DNA from: Phenylobacterium sp.
GTDB taxonomy: Bacteria; Pseudomonadota; Alphaproteobacteria; Caulobacterales; Caulobacteraceae
DNA: 53,756 nt
Direction of reading: 5' to 3'
NCBI RefSeq assembly: GCF_019636135.1
Contig: NZ_JAHBYD010000033.1
Coordinates: 1 to 53,756, forward strand
Shown here: positions 7,921 to 17,501 of the stretch, piece by piece
Numbering within the stretch: position 1 is the first letter of the stretch
How the letters are laid out: each line of letters opens with the position of its first letter
Position numbers and translations under genes: made by a program
Notes under the pieces: generated by a model
The model's input: the letters and a program-made list of their open reading frames with translations, nothing else
What the model was told of the DNA's origin: nothing
Databases searched by the model: none

Positions 7921-9234
7921 ATGAGGGTCTACCCCACACGGCGGGCGATCGCGCTGATGGCCGTGGGCGCCGCGCCGGCGCTCGCGGTGGCCGTCGCCGC
8001 GCCCGGGCTGTGGACCGCGGCGGCCGCCTGGATCGTGCTGGCGGTGGGGCTGATGCTGGCCGACGTGGCGCTGGCCGCGCCGCCCCGGAGCGTCACGATC
8101 GAGGCCGCGGCGCCGCGCGTCATGGGCGTGGGGCGGCCCGAGACGGCGCGGCTCTCGGCGCGGTTCGCGGGGCGCGCGCCGCCGCAGGTGGAGCTGGCGG
8201 TGGGCGTGAACGCGCGGCTGGCCGCCGAGCCGGAGCGGTTGACGGCGCAGACCGCCGGCGGGGCGGCGGAGGCGGCGGTGACGCTCTCGCCCGTGCGGCG
8301 GGGCGAAGGACGGATCGAGGGCGTCTGGGCGCGCTGGCGCGGGCCGCTGGGGCTGGTCTGGCTGCAGCGGCAGGCGCCGGAGGGCCCGGCGGTGGCGGTG
8401 ACGCCCGACATCGCGGCGGTGAAGGAGGAGGCGCTGCGCCTGTTCGCCCGCGACGCGCCGCTGGGGGCCAAGCCGCTGCTGGACCGCGGCGAGGGCAGCG
8501 ACTTCCACGCGTTGAAGGAGTTCCAGACCGGCATGGACCTGGGCGACATCGACTGGAAGCAGTCGGCGCGCCACGGCAAGCTGATCGGGCGCGAGTACCG
8601 CACCGAGCGGAACCACCACGTGCTGCTGGCCATCGACACCGGCCGGCTGATGAGCGCGCCCGCGGCGGGCCTGCCGAAGCTGGACCGGGCGATCAACGCG
8701 GCGCTGCTGCTGGCGTTCGTGTCGCTCAGGCTCGGCGACCGGGTGGGCCTGTTCGCGTTCGACGCGCGGCCCCGGCTGGCCAGCGGGCTGGCGGCCGGGT
8801 CGCAGGCGTTCCCGCTGTTGCAGAAGCTGGCGGCGTCCATCGACTACTCCACCGAGGAGACCAACTTCACCCTGGGGCTGACGGCGCTGTCCGGCCGGCT
8901 GGACCGCCGCGCCGTGGTGGTGGTCTTCACCGACTTCGCCGACGCCACCTCGGCCGAGCTGATGATCGAGAACGTGGCGCGGCTGATGCGGACGCACCTG
9001 GTGCTGTTCGTGGTGTTCCGCGACGAGGAGCTGGAGAGCCTTGTCGCGCGTGAGCCCGAGACGGCCGACGACGTCTCGCGCGCGGTGATCGCCGAGCGGA
9101 TGCTGCGCCAGCGCGAGGCCGTCTCGGCGCGGCTGAAGCGGATGGGCGCGCAGATCGTCGACGCGCCCGCCGAGAGCCTGGGGACGGCGCTGCTCAACGG
9201 CTACCTCGACGTGAAGCGGCGGGGGCTCGTCTGA
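7921..9234 (+). CDS. DUF58-domain (VWA-like) membrane protein
   Basis: A 437-residue protein. The first 60 residues hold two closely spaced hydrophobic segments (AIALMAVGAAPALAVAVAAP and WIVLAVGLMLADVALA). Residues about 195-260 carry the DUF58 signature (GSDFHALKEFQTGMDLGDID, then WKQSARHGKLIGREY), followed by a VWA-like fold with LAIDTGRLM and VVVFTDFAD. DUF58 proteins are the standard partners of MoxR ATPases. The gene follows moxR after the 7766-7868 palindrome and its stop overlaps the next ATG. The start ATG at 7921 follows an AGGGCGGAAAG ribosome site. Confidence 0.9.
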   Translation: MRVYPTRRAIALMAVGAAPALAVAVAAPGLWTAAAAWIVLAVGLMLADVALAAPPRSVTIEAAAPRVMGVGRPETARLSARFAGRAPPQVELAVGVNARLAAEPERLTAQTAGGAAEAAVTLSPVRRGEGRIEGVWARWRGPLGLVWLQRQAPEGPAVAVTPDIAAVKEEALRLFARDAPLGAKPLLDRGEGSDFHALKEFQTGMDLGDIDWKQSARHGKLIGREYRTERNHHVLLAIDTGRLMSAPAAGLPKLDRAINAALLLAFVSLRLGDRVGLFAFDARPRLASGLAAGSQAFPLLQKLAASIDYSTEETNFTLGLTALSGRLDRRAVVVVFTDFADATSAELMIENVARLMRTHLVLFVVFRDEELESLVAREPETADDVSRAVIAERMLRQREAVSARLKRMGAQIVDAPAESLGTALLNGYLDVKRRGLV

Positions 9235-10229
9235 TGGCCGAGCTAATGCTCAAGAGCGCCCGCTTCCGGGCCGAGCGCGAGGCCGACTGGCGCCGGCTGG
9301 ACGCCCTGCTGGCCAAGGCCGAGAAGGCGGGCGCGGCGGGCCTGAAGCGCGACGAGCTGCTGGAGATCCCGCTGCTCTACCGCCAGGCGCTGTCGTCGCT
9401 CTCGGTGGCGCGGTCGATCTCGCTGGACCAGAGCCTGACGGGCTACCTCGAGAGCCTCTGCACGCGCGGCTACTTCTTCGTCTACGGCCAGCGGTCGCGC
9501 TGGGGCGAGCGGGTGGCGCGGTTCTTCGTGCGGGACTGGCCGGCGGCGGTGCAGGCGCTGTGGCGCGAGACGGCGGTGTCGTTCCTGCTGACCGTCGCCT
9601 CGGTCGTGACGGCCTACATCCTGGTGCGGCGCGACCCGGACTGGTTCTACAGCTTCGTCGATCCCGAGCTGGCGGGCGGGCGCGACCCGATGGCGACGAC
9701 GGCCTCCCTGCGCGACACGCTCTACAGCCAGCCCGACGTGGTGCAGGGGCTCTCCGGGCTGTCGGCGTTCCTGTTCACCCACAACGCCCAGATCGCGCTG
9801 TTCGCCTTCGCGCTGGGGTTCGCGCTCTGCCTGCCGACAGCGGCGCTGATGGTGCTGAACGGCGGGATGATGGGGGCCTTCATGGCGCTCTTCGCGATGC
9901 GGGGACTGGCCTACGAAGCCAACGGCTGGCTGTTCGTGCACGGCTCGACCGAGGTGTTCGCGATCGTCCTGTCGGGCGCCGCGGGCTTCTCCATCGGCTG
10001 GGCGGTGACCTTCCCGGGCGAGCGCAGCCGCGTCGACGCGGCGGCCGAGGCGGGCCGGCGGGCGGCGACGGTGATGGCGGGCGTGGTGGTGATGCTGTTC
10101 GTGGCGGGCCTGCTGGAAGGCTTCGCGCGGCAGCTCGTGACCGTGGACCTCGCCCGCTACGCCATCGGCTCGGCGATGCTGACCGGCTGGCTCGTCTACT
10201 TCTACTGGCCGCGGCGGCCCGCGCCATGA
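9234..10229 (+). CDS. SpoIIM-family (stage II sporulation protein M-like) integral membrane protein
   Basis: A 331-residue protein. A helical cytoplasmic N-terminus of about 100 residues (ELLEIPLLYRQALSSLSVAR) is followed by about six transmembrane segments. These include FLLTVASVVTAYILV, IALFAFALGFALCLPTAAL and the SpoIIM-type NGGMMGAFMALF and HGSTEVFAIVLSGAAG motifs. Non-sporulating bacteria keep this family beside MoxR, DUF58 and RDD genes, as here, so the sporulation name is only historical. Role in the complex is unknown. It overlaps the preceding stop by 1 nt and the following RDD gene by 4 nt. Confidence 0.87.
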   Translation: MAELMLKSARFRAEREADWRRLDALLAKAEKAGAAGLKRDELLEIPLLYRQALSSLSVARSISLDQSLTGYLESLCTRGYFFVYGQRSRWGERVARFFVRDWPAAVQALWRETAVSFLLTVASVVTAYILVRRDPDWFYSFVDPELAGGRDPMATTASLRDTLYSQPDVVQGLSGLSAFLFTHNAQIALFAFALGFALCLPTAALMVLNGGMMGAFMALFAMRGLAYEANGWLFVHGSTEVFAIVLSGAAGFSIGWAVTFPGERSRVDAAAEAGRRAATVMAGVVVMLFVAGLLEGFARQLVTVDLARYAIGSAMLTGWLVYFYWPRRPAP

Positions 10230-11134
10230 GCGTCCAGGGGCTCACGCGGCGGGTGAAGGCGGCGACGGCGAAGCGCGCCAGGGCGCCGGACAAGGGCTGG
10301 CGCGAGTTCGTCACGCCCGAGGGCGTCGACCTGCAGCTCAAGGTGGGCGCCTACACCGAGCGCTTCGTGGCGCTCCTGCTCGACTTCCTGATCCTGTTCG
10401 GGTCGATGGCGGCGTTCAGCCTGGTGGTCTTCGGAGTCTACGCGGCCACCAAGGCCCAGTGGCTGACCGAGGCGCTGGGGGTGGTCTGGCTGCTGGTCAC
10501 CTTCGTCGGGCGCAACTTCTACTTCTTCCTGTTCGAGGCGCGGCCGGGCGGGGCGACGCCGGGCAAGCGGGCCATGGGCCTGCGGGTGATCGCCGCCGAC
10601 GGCGGGGCGCTGACCTCGGACGCCGTCTTCGCCCGCAACGCCATGCGCGAGGTGGAGGTCTTCCTGCCGCTGGCCTTCCTGTTCTCGCGGGGCGAGGGCG
10701 TGGACGCCGCGCTGATCACCCTGGGCGCGATCTGGAGCGGGGTCTTCGTAATCTTCCCGCTGTTCAACCGCGACCGCCGGCGGCTGGGCGACCTGGCCGC
10801 CGGGACCATGGTGGTGAAGACGCCGAAGAAACTGCTGCAGGTCGACCTCGCCGACACGGAGCGCAGCGCCAGCCGCGGCGTCGCCTTCACGCCCGCCCAG
10901 CTCGACGCCTACGGGATCAAGGAGCTGCACGTGCTGGAGGACGTGATCCGCGTCGGCGACCGCAAGGCGATGGCCGAGGTCGCCTCGCGCATCCGCGCCA
11001 AGATCGGCTGGGACGGCCCCGCCGACATCGCCGACCGCACCTTCCTCAACGCCTACTACGCCGCGCTCCGCGGCCGCCTGGAGAGCCAGATGCTGTTCGG
11101 CCGCCGCCGGAAGGACAAGTTCGACAGGGGGTGA
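10226..11134 (+). CDS. RDD-family membrane protein, last gene of the MoxR cluster
   Basis: A 302-residue protein. After a basic N-terminus come two membrane helices (FVALLLDFLILFGSMAAF and GVVWLLVTFVGRNFYFFLF). The RDD hallmark PGGATPGKRAMGLRVI follows, then a further hydrophobic region and RRRLGDLAAGTMVV. The C-terminal 100 residues are soluble and charged, ending in DKFDRG, which is longer than a minimal RDD domain. RDD proteins are thought to act in ion or small-molecule transport, but evidence is thin. The ATG overlaps the SpoIIM-like stop, closing the operon, and a 185-bp palindrome follows immediately. Confidence 0.87.
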   Translation: MSVQGLTRRVKAATAKRARAPDKGWREFVTPEGVDLQLKVGAYTERFVALLLDFLILFGSMAAFSLVVFGVYAATKAQWLTEALGVVWLLVTFVGRNFYFFLFEARPGGATPGKRAMGLRVIAADGGALTSDAVFARNAMREVEVFLPLAFLFSRGEGVDAALITLGAIWSGVFVIFPLFNRDRRRLGDLAAGTMVVKTPKKLLQVDLADTERSASRGVAFTPAQLDAYGIKELHVLEDVIRVGDRKAMAEVASRIRAKIGWDGPADIADRTFLNAYYAALRGRLESQMLFGRRRKDKFDRG

Positions 11135-11151
11135 AGGTCCTTCCCCCCTTC

Positions 11152-11336
11152 ACGGGCAGGGCCATCGCATATGGATTGTGGAGGGCTTGGCCGCCCGATT
11201 CATGAACCGCAGAGATCGCGGAGATACGCAGAGAGCTCGAGGATGCATCGGAATCCTCCGCGTATCTCCGCGATCTCCGCGGTTCGAATGACGGCCTTTC
11301 GGCCGCCCACAATCCCTATGCGATGGCCCTGCCCGT
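11152..11336. repeat. 185-bp near-perfect composite palindrome
   Basis: The outer arms ACGGGCAGGGCCATCGCATA (left) and TATGCGATGGCCCTGCCCGT (right) are exact reverse complements over 20 bases. Pairing continues inward through ATTGTGG/CCACAAT, GGCCG, GAACCGC(A/G)GAGATCGCGG and AGATACGC(A/G)GAG to a short central loop near 11242. It separates the MoxR cluster from the epimerase operon. A fragment of its inner arm, GCGATCTCCGCGGTTC, occurs again at 51452-51468. Confidence 0.9.
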
Positions 11337-11389
11337 TGGGGGAGCATCTGTAGTCGACGCGGGGCGCTGTTTGCGGGACAACGGTCGAG

Positions 11390-12397
11390 GTGAGCCTCGA
11401 TCTGGACATCCGGGCTGAACGCCTCGCGCTTTCGGCGCCCTTCCGCATCTCGCGCGGGGCGAAGACCCATGCCGACGTGGTGACGGTGGAACTGCGCGAC
11501 GACGACGGCGCGACGGGCCGCGGCGAGGGCGTGCCCTATCCGCGCTACGGCGAGACGACGGAGTCGGTCGAGGCCGGACTGGCGCAGGCGGCGCAGGCGC
11601 TGGCGGGCGGCCAGCCGGCGGGCGAGGTCGTGGACGCCATGCCTCCCGGCGCGGCGCGGAACGCGCTCGACTGCGCGCTCTGGGACCTGACGGCGCGGTG
11701 CGGCGGGCGCTCGGTGGCGGAGCGGCTGCAACGGCCGCGGCCCGGGCGGCTGGCGACGGCGGTGACGGTCAGCCTGGACACCCCCGAGGCGATGCACGCG
11801 GCCGCCGCGGCCATCGCCGATGCGCCGCTGCTGAAGGTGAAGCTGGACGACACGGACCCGCGCGCGCGGCTGCTGGCGGTGGCCGACGCGGCGCCCGAGG
11901 CGCGGCTGATCGTCGACCCCAACGAGGGCTGGACCATCGCCACGCTGGACCTGATGGCCGACCTGGTCGAGCGCCTGCACGTGATCCTGGTGGAGCAGCC
12001 GCTGCCGGCCGACGACGACATGGCGTTGAAGGGGCTGCGGTACCCGGCGCCGATCTGCGCCGACGAGTCCGCGCACGTGGCCGGCGACGTGGGCCGGCTG
12101 CTGGGCCGCTACCAGAGCGTCAACGTCAAGCTGGACAAGGCCGGCGGGCTCACCGCGGCGCTCGGCATGGTGCAGCAGGCGCGGGACCTGGGGCTGGGCG
12201 TGCTGGCCGGCTGCATGGTCGCGAGTTCGCTCTCGATCGCGCCCGCCATGTGGGTCGGCGCGCTGGCGGACGCGGTGGACCTGGACGGGCCGTGGTGGCT
12301 GGAGAAGGACCGCCCTGGCGGATGCCGGATCGAGCGGGGCGTGCTCTATCCCCCGCAGCGCGGCTTCTGGGGCGAGCCGGCGCCGGCGCCGGGTTGA
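11390..12397 (+). CDS. L-Ala-D/L-Glu (dipeptide) epimerase, enolase superfamily
   Basis: A 335-residue enolase-superfamily protein of the muconate-lactonising subgroup. The catalytic pattern is visible: KVK (K149, K151) as one acid-base pair, metal ligands D176 (IVDPNEG), E202 (VEQPLP) and D225 (CADES), and the opposing lysine in NVKLDKAGG (247-253). The KxK plus DxD-type arrangement and length match dipeptide epimerases that convert L-Ala-D-Glu from murein turnover to L-Ala-L-Glu. Substrate specificity within this subgroup is hard to read, so other dipeptides are possible. The GTG start at 11390 follows GTCGAGG. pabB starts 7 nt after the stop, suggesting one transcript. Confidence 0.88.
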   Translation: MSLDLDIRAERLALSAPFRISRGAKTHADVVTVELRDDDGATGRGEGVPYPRYGETTESVEAGLAQAAQALAGGQPAGEVVDAMPPGAARNALDCALWDLTARCGGRSVAERLQRPRPGRLATAVTVSLDTPEAMHAAAAAIADAPLLKVKLDDTDPRARLLAVADAAPEARLIVDPNEGWTIATLDLMADLVERLHVILVEQPLPADDDMALKGLRYPAPICADESAHVAGDVGRLLGRYQSVNVKLDKAGGLTAALGMVQQARDLGLGVLAGCMVASSLSIAPAMWVGALADAVDLDGPWWLEKDRPGGCRIERGVLYPPQRGFWGEPAPAPG

Positions 12398-12404
12398 CGC
12401 CGCC

Positions 12405-13742
12405 GTGAGCAGCCTGCCGGCCCGCCGTTCCGCGCCCCCGCCGCGCGACCTCGCCTGCGTGGCGGCGCGGGCGACCGCCTGGGCCGATCCCGTGGCGGTG
12501 GGGTCGGCGTTCGCCGACGAGGACTTCGCCTGCGTGCTGCTGTCGGGCGACGGGGGCTGGTCGTACGTGCTGCGGGCGCCCGACGCGGTCGTGAACGGGG
12601 GCGAGGAGCTGGACCTGCCGGGCCTGCTGGGCGCGGGCGACATCCATCCCGACGGGCCGCCGTTCCAGGGCGGGGTCGTGGGACTGGCGGCCTACGAGCT
12701 GTCGGCCGTGCTGGAGCCGAGCGCGCCGCAGGCCCGTGGCGACTGGCCCGACCTCGTGATGCTGCGCTACCCGGCGCTGCTGGCGTTCCACGCGAGGACG
12801 GCGCGCGCGTTCGCCATCGGGCGCGGCGCCGATCCGCGGCGGGCGGCCGAGCGGGCGGACGAGGCGCTGACGTGGCTCGATCTCCCGCGCCGCGCGCCGG
12901 CCGAGGGCGTGCTGGGCGCCGGCGTCGCGCTTGCGACGTCGGATGCGGATCATGCCGCGGCGGTGGCCACGACGGTGGGCCGGATCGCGGGGGGCGAGAT
13001 CTTCCAGGCGAACCTGGCGCGGCCCTGGCGGGGCCGGCTCACGGCCCGGCCGTACGACCTGTTCGCGCGGCTGGCGCGGCGGAGCGCGGCGGGGTTCGCG
13101 GCCTACCTGCGGCTACCCGGCCGGGCGCTGGTCTCGAACTCGCCGGAGCGGTTCCTGTCGGTGCGCGGCGACGTGGTGGAGACCCATCCGATCAAGGGCA
13201 CGCGGCCGCGCGGTCGCGACGCGGCCGAGGATGCCGCGCTGGCGGCGGAGCTGGCCGCGTCGGCGAAGGACCGGGCCGAGAACCTGATGATCGTGGACCT
13301 GATGCGCAACGACCTCGCCCGCGTCTGCGCGCCGGGCAGCGTCGAGGTTCCCGAACTGTGGGGCCTGCGCAGCTACGCCAACGTCCACCACCTGGTCAGC
13401 CGCGTGCGCGGCAGGCTGGCGGAAGGGCGCACGGCGTGGGATGCCTTCCTGGTGGCGTTCCCGCCGGGCTCGGTGACGGGGGCGCCCAAGCTGCAGGCGA
13501 TGCGTGTGATCGCCCGCCACGAGCCGCCGCGGGGACCCTACTGCGGCAGCCTGTTCTGGGCGGGGTGCGACGGGGCGTTGGAGGCGAGCGTGCTGATCCG
13601 GACGGTGGCGCTGAGCGAGGATGCGGGTGGCTGGCGTTTCGAGGCCCGCGCCGGCGGCGGCGTCGTCGCCGACAGCGACCCGGCCGCCGAGGTCGCCGAG
13701 ACCACGGCGAAGATGGCCGCCATCCTGGGGGCGCTGTCGTGA
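12405..13742 (+). CDS. pabB: Aminodeoxychorismate synthase component I
   Basis: A 445-residue chorismate-binding enzyme. The PIKGT motif at about 262-266 holds the lysine that forms the covalent intermediate in 4-amino-4-deoxychorismate synthases, and it separates this enzyme from anthranilate synthase, which usually has PIAGT. Other conserved parts are GGEIFQANLA, SNSPERFL, LMIVDLMRNDLARVC, PPGSVTGAPKLQAM and the C-terminal RAGGGVVADSDPAAE. It makes aminodeoxychorismate for p-aminobenzoate and folate, normally with the glutaminase PabA, which is not in this window. The GTG start lies 7 nt after the epimerase gene, and the 3' end overlaps pabC by 4 nt. Confidence 0.93.
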   Translation: MSSLPARRSAPPPRDLACVAARATAWADPVAVGSAFADEDFACVLLSGDGGWSYVLRAPDAVVNGGEELDLPGLLGAGDIHPDGPPFQGGVVGLAAYELSAVLEPSAPQARGDWPDLVMLRYPALLAFHARTARAFAIGRGADPRRAAERADEALTWLDLPRRAPAEGVLGAGVALATSDADHAAAVATTVGRIAGGEIFQANLARPWRGRLTARPYDLFARLARRSAAGFAAYLRLPGRALVSNSPERFLSVRGDVVETHPIKGTRPRGRDAAEDAALAAELAASAKDRAENLMIVDLMRNDLARVCAPGSVEVPELWGLRSYANVHHLVSRVRGRLAEGRTAWDAFLVAFPPGSVTGAPKLQAMRVIARHEPPRGPYCGSLFWAGCDGALEASVLIRTVALSEDAGGWRFEARAGGGVVADSDPAAEVAETTAKMAAILGALS

Positions 13743-14501
13743 AGGCGATCGCGCCCGACGACCGCGGCTTCGCGCTGGGCCACGGCCTCTTCGAGACGAT
13801 CCTCTGGAACGACCACCATCCCGGCCATTGGGACGCCCACCTCGACCGGCTGGCGCGCGGCTGCAAGGTGCTGGGCCTGCCGGTCCCGGACCGCATCGCC
13901 TGCCGCAACGTGGTGGAGGCGGCGCTGGAGGTCGCCGACCGGCCGCACCGCGCGGCGGTGCGGCTGAACTGGAGCGCCGGAGCGGGCGACCGCGGCCTCG
14001 ACCCGCCGTCGCGGTTCGAGCCGATGCTGAGCGCGAGCGCCGCGAAGCTGGGCCCGACGCCGGGCCCCGCGTCGATGGTCACGGCGGTGACGCGGCGCAA
14101 CGACCGCTCGCCGGCCTCGCGGCTGAAGACGCTGAGCTACCTCGACAACGTCATCGCCCGCGGCGAGGCGCGGAAGGCCGGGGCCGACGAGGCGCTGATG
14201 CTGAACAGCCGCGGCAAGATCGCGTGTGCGGCCGCCGCCAACGTCTTCTGGATCGTCGAGGACGTGCTCTACACGCCCGCGCCCGAGGCCGGGGTGCTGG
14301 AGGGGATCATGCGCGCCGAGGTGCTCAGGGCCGCGCGGCGGTCGGGCGTGAAGGTGCGGGTCGTGCGCGGCGCGCGGCCGGTGGTGCTGGAGGACGCGCC
14401 GGTCTTCCTGACCAACAGCCTGACGGGCGTGCGGCGCGTGGCGCGGCTGGACGGGCGCGCCGTTCCGTTTCATCCGCTGGTCGACCGGCTGGCGCGGATG
14501 G

Positions 14502-14521
<20 letters not shown>
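13739..14521 (+). CDS. pabC: Aminodeoxychorismate lyase-like PLP enzyme (class IV aminotransferase fold)
   Basis: A 260-residue fold-type IV PLP protein. The N-terminal DDRGFALGHGLFETI, the PLP lysine region SRLKTLSYLDNVIARGEA (about 128-145) and the phosphate-binding end FLTNSLTGVRRV are all present. The reaction would be aminodeoxychorismate to p-aminobenzoate plus pyruvate, which fits its place after pabB with a GTGA overlap. One oddity is that the Glu five residues before the conserved Asn in the usual TExxxxNLFW stretch is Cys here (GKIACAAAANVFW). That Glu normally contacts the pyridine nitrogen of PLP. The enzyme may have adapted or may catalyse a related reaction. Its last 20 nt overlap the convergent aminotransferase gene. 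Confidence 0.86.
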
Positions 14522-15833
<1,312 letters not shown>

Positions 15834-15882
15834 GGGTGGGCCTCCGTGGCGCCCACGAAACCAGCTTCGCGCGACCGCGGCT

Positions 15883-15932
15883 AGACCATTCGGCGCTTGG
15901 GTCGGTCCGAGGCCGGGAAGCCGAATGGTCTA
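15883..15932. repeat. Intergenic inverted repeat TAGACCATTCGGC
   Basis: TAGACCATTCGGC at 15883-15895 and its exact reverse complement GCCGAATGGTCTA at 15920-15932 flank a 24-nt GC-rich loop. It lies upstream of the aminotransferase gene and downstream of the MFS gene, both on the minus strand. It could be an operator or a terminator-like structure. Confidence 0.7.
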
Positions 15933-15950
15933 TTCTTAAAGCAAGGTCTT

Positions 15951-15986
15951 GAGCCCTCGACGGTTCAAGCGAACCGTCGAGGGCTC
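15951..15986 (-). terminator. Perfect 16-bp hairpin spanning the MFS stop codon
   Basis: GAGCCCTCGACGGTTC, loop AAGC, then GAACCGTCGAGGGCTC is a perfect 16-bp stem. The stop codon of the minus-strand MFS gene (15965-15967) lies in the stem/loop. No T tract follows directly on the minus strand, so it may act as an mRNA 3'-end stabiliser or a weak terminator. Confidence 0.55.
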
Positions 15987-17242
15987 TGGGCGCTTTCGAA
16001 GCCGGGGCCGTAGCGGCGGGTCGGCGCGATCGCGAGGCCGGCGAGGGCGGAGGCGGTCGCCACGACCCCGCAGGCGAGGATCGTCGCCGCGGGGCCGAGC
16101 GCCGACAGGATCGGCGGGCCGAGCGCGGTGGCCAGCATGATCGAGCCGATGATGGTGACGAGGCGCAGGCGCAGCAGGGCGGCGTAGTCGTCGCCGGCGA
16201 GGCAGGTCGCGAAGAAGGTGGTGATCTGCAGCGTGGCCACGCTGTTGCCGACGCCCACCAGCAGCGCCGCCGCCGCCAGCGCCGGGACGCGCCATCCGGC
16301 CGGCGCGAGGACGGCCGCCGCGCCCATCAGCGCCAGGCTGGTCCCGATCATCACGTAGCCCGCGAACAGCCGCCGCAGCGGCCGCCGCGGGCTGGTCAGC
16401 ACCAGGAGCGGCGTGGACACGATCTCGGCCGTGGCGCCGACGCCGACCACGATGGCGAGGTCCGAGAGCCCGCCGCCCCCGGCCTTCGCGCCTTCGACGA
16501 ACAGGAGCGGCACGGCGACGGTGTAGCCCAGCGCATAGGCGCCGCCGCGGACGCCCGTCGCGATCAGCACGCTCCAGACCCCCGGACAGCCGTTGGCCGC
16601 GCGCACGCCGCGGCCGAGCCGGCGCAGGATCGGCTCGCGGGCGGGCGGGACGCGGCCGCCGTCCAGCCGGTCCCCCACCGCGAAGCAGGCGGCGGCCGAG
16701 GCGAGGAAGGTCAGCGTGTTGGCGGTGAGCAGGTGGATCGCGGGCATCGCCTTCAGGAGGCCCGCGGCGAGGAACGGCCCCGCCGCCTGGGCGATGCGGA
16801 CGCTGGAATCGAAGAGGCCGTTGACCTCGCGCACCTTGCCGGGCGCCAGCGTCGGCAGGCCTGAGAGGAACACCGGCCGCGCCATCGCCTGGATCGCCGC
16901 CAGCGCGACGCCCGCGGCGACCAGCAGCGGGAAGGTCAGCCCTTCGCCCAGGCCCGCCACGACGACGGCCGCGGCGATCAGCGCGCACGCGACCTCGGTG
17001 GCCACCAGGAACGTGCGCCGCGGCCAGGCCTCGACGGCGGGGCCGGCCAGCAGGCTGACGGCCACGATCGCCGCCGACTGCGCGGTCACCAGCAACGCCG
17101 CGTTCGGCCCGGCCAGCGTCGCGGCGATCCAGATCGCGCCCACCCGGTAGAGCTCGCTGCCGACCGCCGACAGGGTGATCCCCGCCCAGAACGCGCGCAG
17201 CGTCCGGTCCTTCAGCAGTTCGGCGTAGGGATGGGCGGCCAT
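15965..17242 (-). CDS. MFS transporter (MFS_3/EntS-like)
   Basis: A 425-residue protein with about twelve hydrophobic segments. The N-terminus MAAHPYAELLKDRTLRAFWAG, followed by ITLSAVGSELYRVGAIWIA, is typical of EntS-like MFS exporters. The start is ATG 17242. The frame is open further upstream only because it runs through the palindrome at 17368-17491, where the translation is nonsense-like. Substrate is unknown, and siderophore or drug export are family precedents. The C-terminal codons lie in a perfect hairpin. The next minus-strand gene, an aminotransferase, starts 131 nt downstream. Confidence 0.85.
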   Translation of the reverse strand: MAAHPYAELLKDRTLRAFWAGITLSAVGSELYRVGAIWIAATLAGPNAALLVTAQSAAIVAVSLLAGPAVEAWPRRTFLVATEVACALIAAAVVVAGLGEGLTFPLLVAAGVALAAIQAMARPVFLSGLPTLAPGKVREVNGLFDSSVRIAQAAGPFLAAGLLKAMPAIHLLTANTLTFLASAAACFAVGDRLDGGRVPPAREPILRRLGRGVRAANGCPGVWSVLIATGVRGGAYALGYTVAVPLLFVEGAKAGGGGLSDLAIVVGVGATAEIVSTPLLVLTSPRRPLRRLFAGYVMIGTSLALMGAAAVLAPAGWRVPALAAAALLVGVGNSVATLQITTFFATCLAGDDYAALLRLRLVTIIGSIMLATALGPPILSALGPAATILACGVVATASALAGLAIAPTRRYGPGFESAQSPRRFA

Positions 17243-17367
17243 GGGCCGGGGATGAGGCCGCCGAGTCGCGCGGGCGGCCAAGCTGGAGGGCGCCGCCTCT
17301 TGCCTTCCGCGGCGGCCGGGCGGGATGGTGACGCCAACAGGAAGAGGAGCGCCCGTGCCCTGTCTCC

Positions 17368-17491
17368 CGCTCATCCCGGCGAACGCCGGGACCCAGGTGG
17401 CGCACGCCGGGGTGGGCTCGATGAGCGCGGTGCTCTTCCAGCAGGCTCTTTCGTCATTCGATCTGGGTCCCGGCGTTCGCCGGGATGAGCG
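17368..17491. repeat. Paired-hairpin palindrome (GTCATCCC family)
   Basis: The left arm CGCTCATCCCGGCGAACGCC plus GGGACCCAG mirrors the right arm CTGGGTCCCGGCGTTCGCCG plus GGATGAGCG. It fills the divergent gap between the MFS and flavin oxidoreductase genes. The right arm ends at the GGAGGT ribosome site of the latter. Confidence 0.85.
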
Positions 17492-17501
17492 GAGGTAGAT
17501 C

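Noticed and set aside
11152..11336. CRISPR array or insertion sequence
   Set aside because: The repeats are inverted, not regularly spaced direct repeats, and there is no transposase ORF inside.
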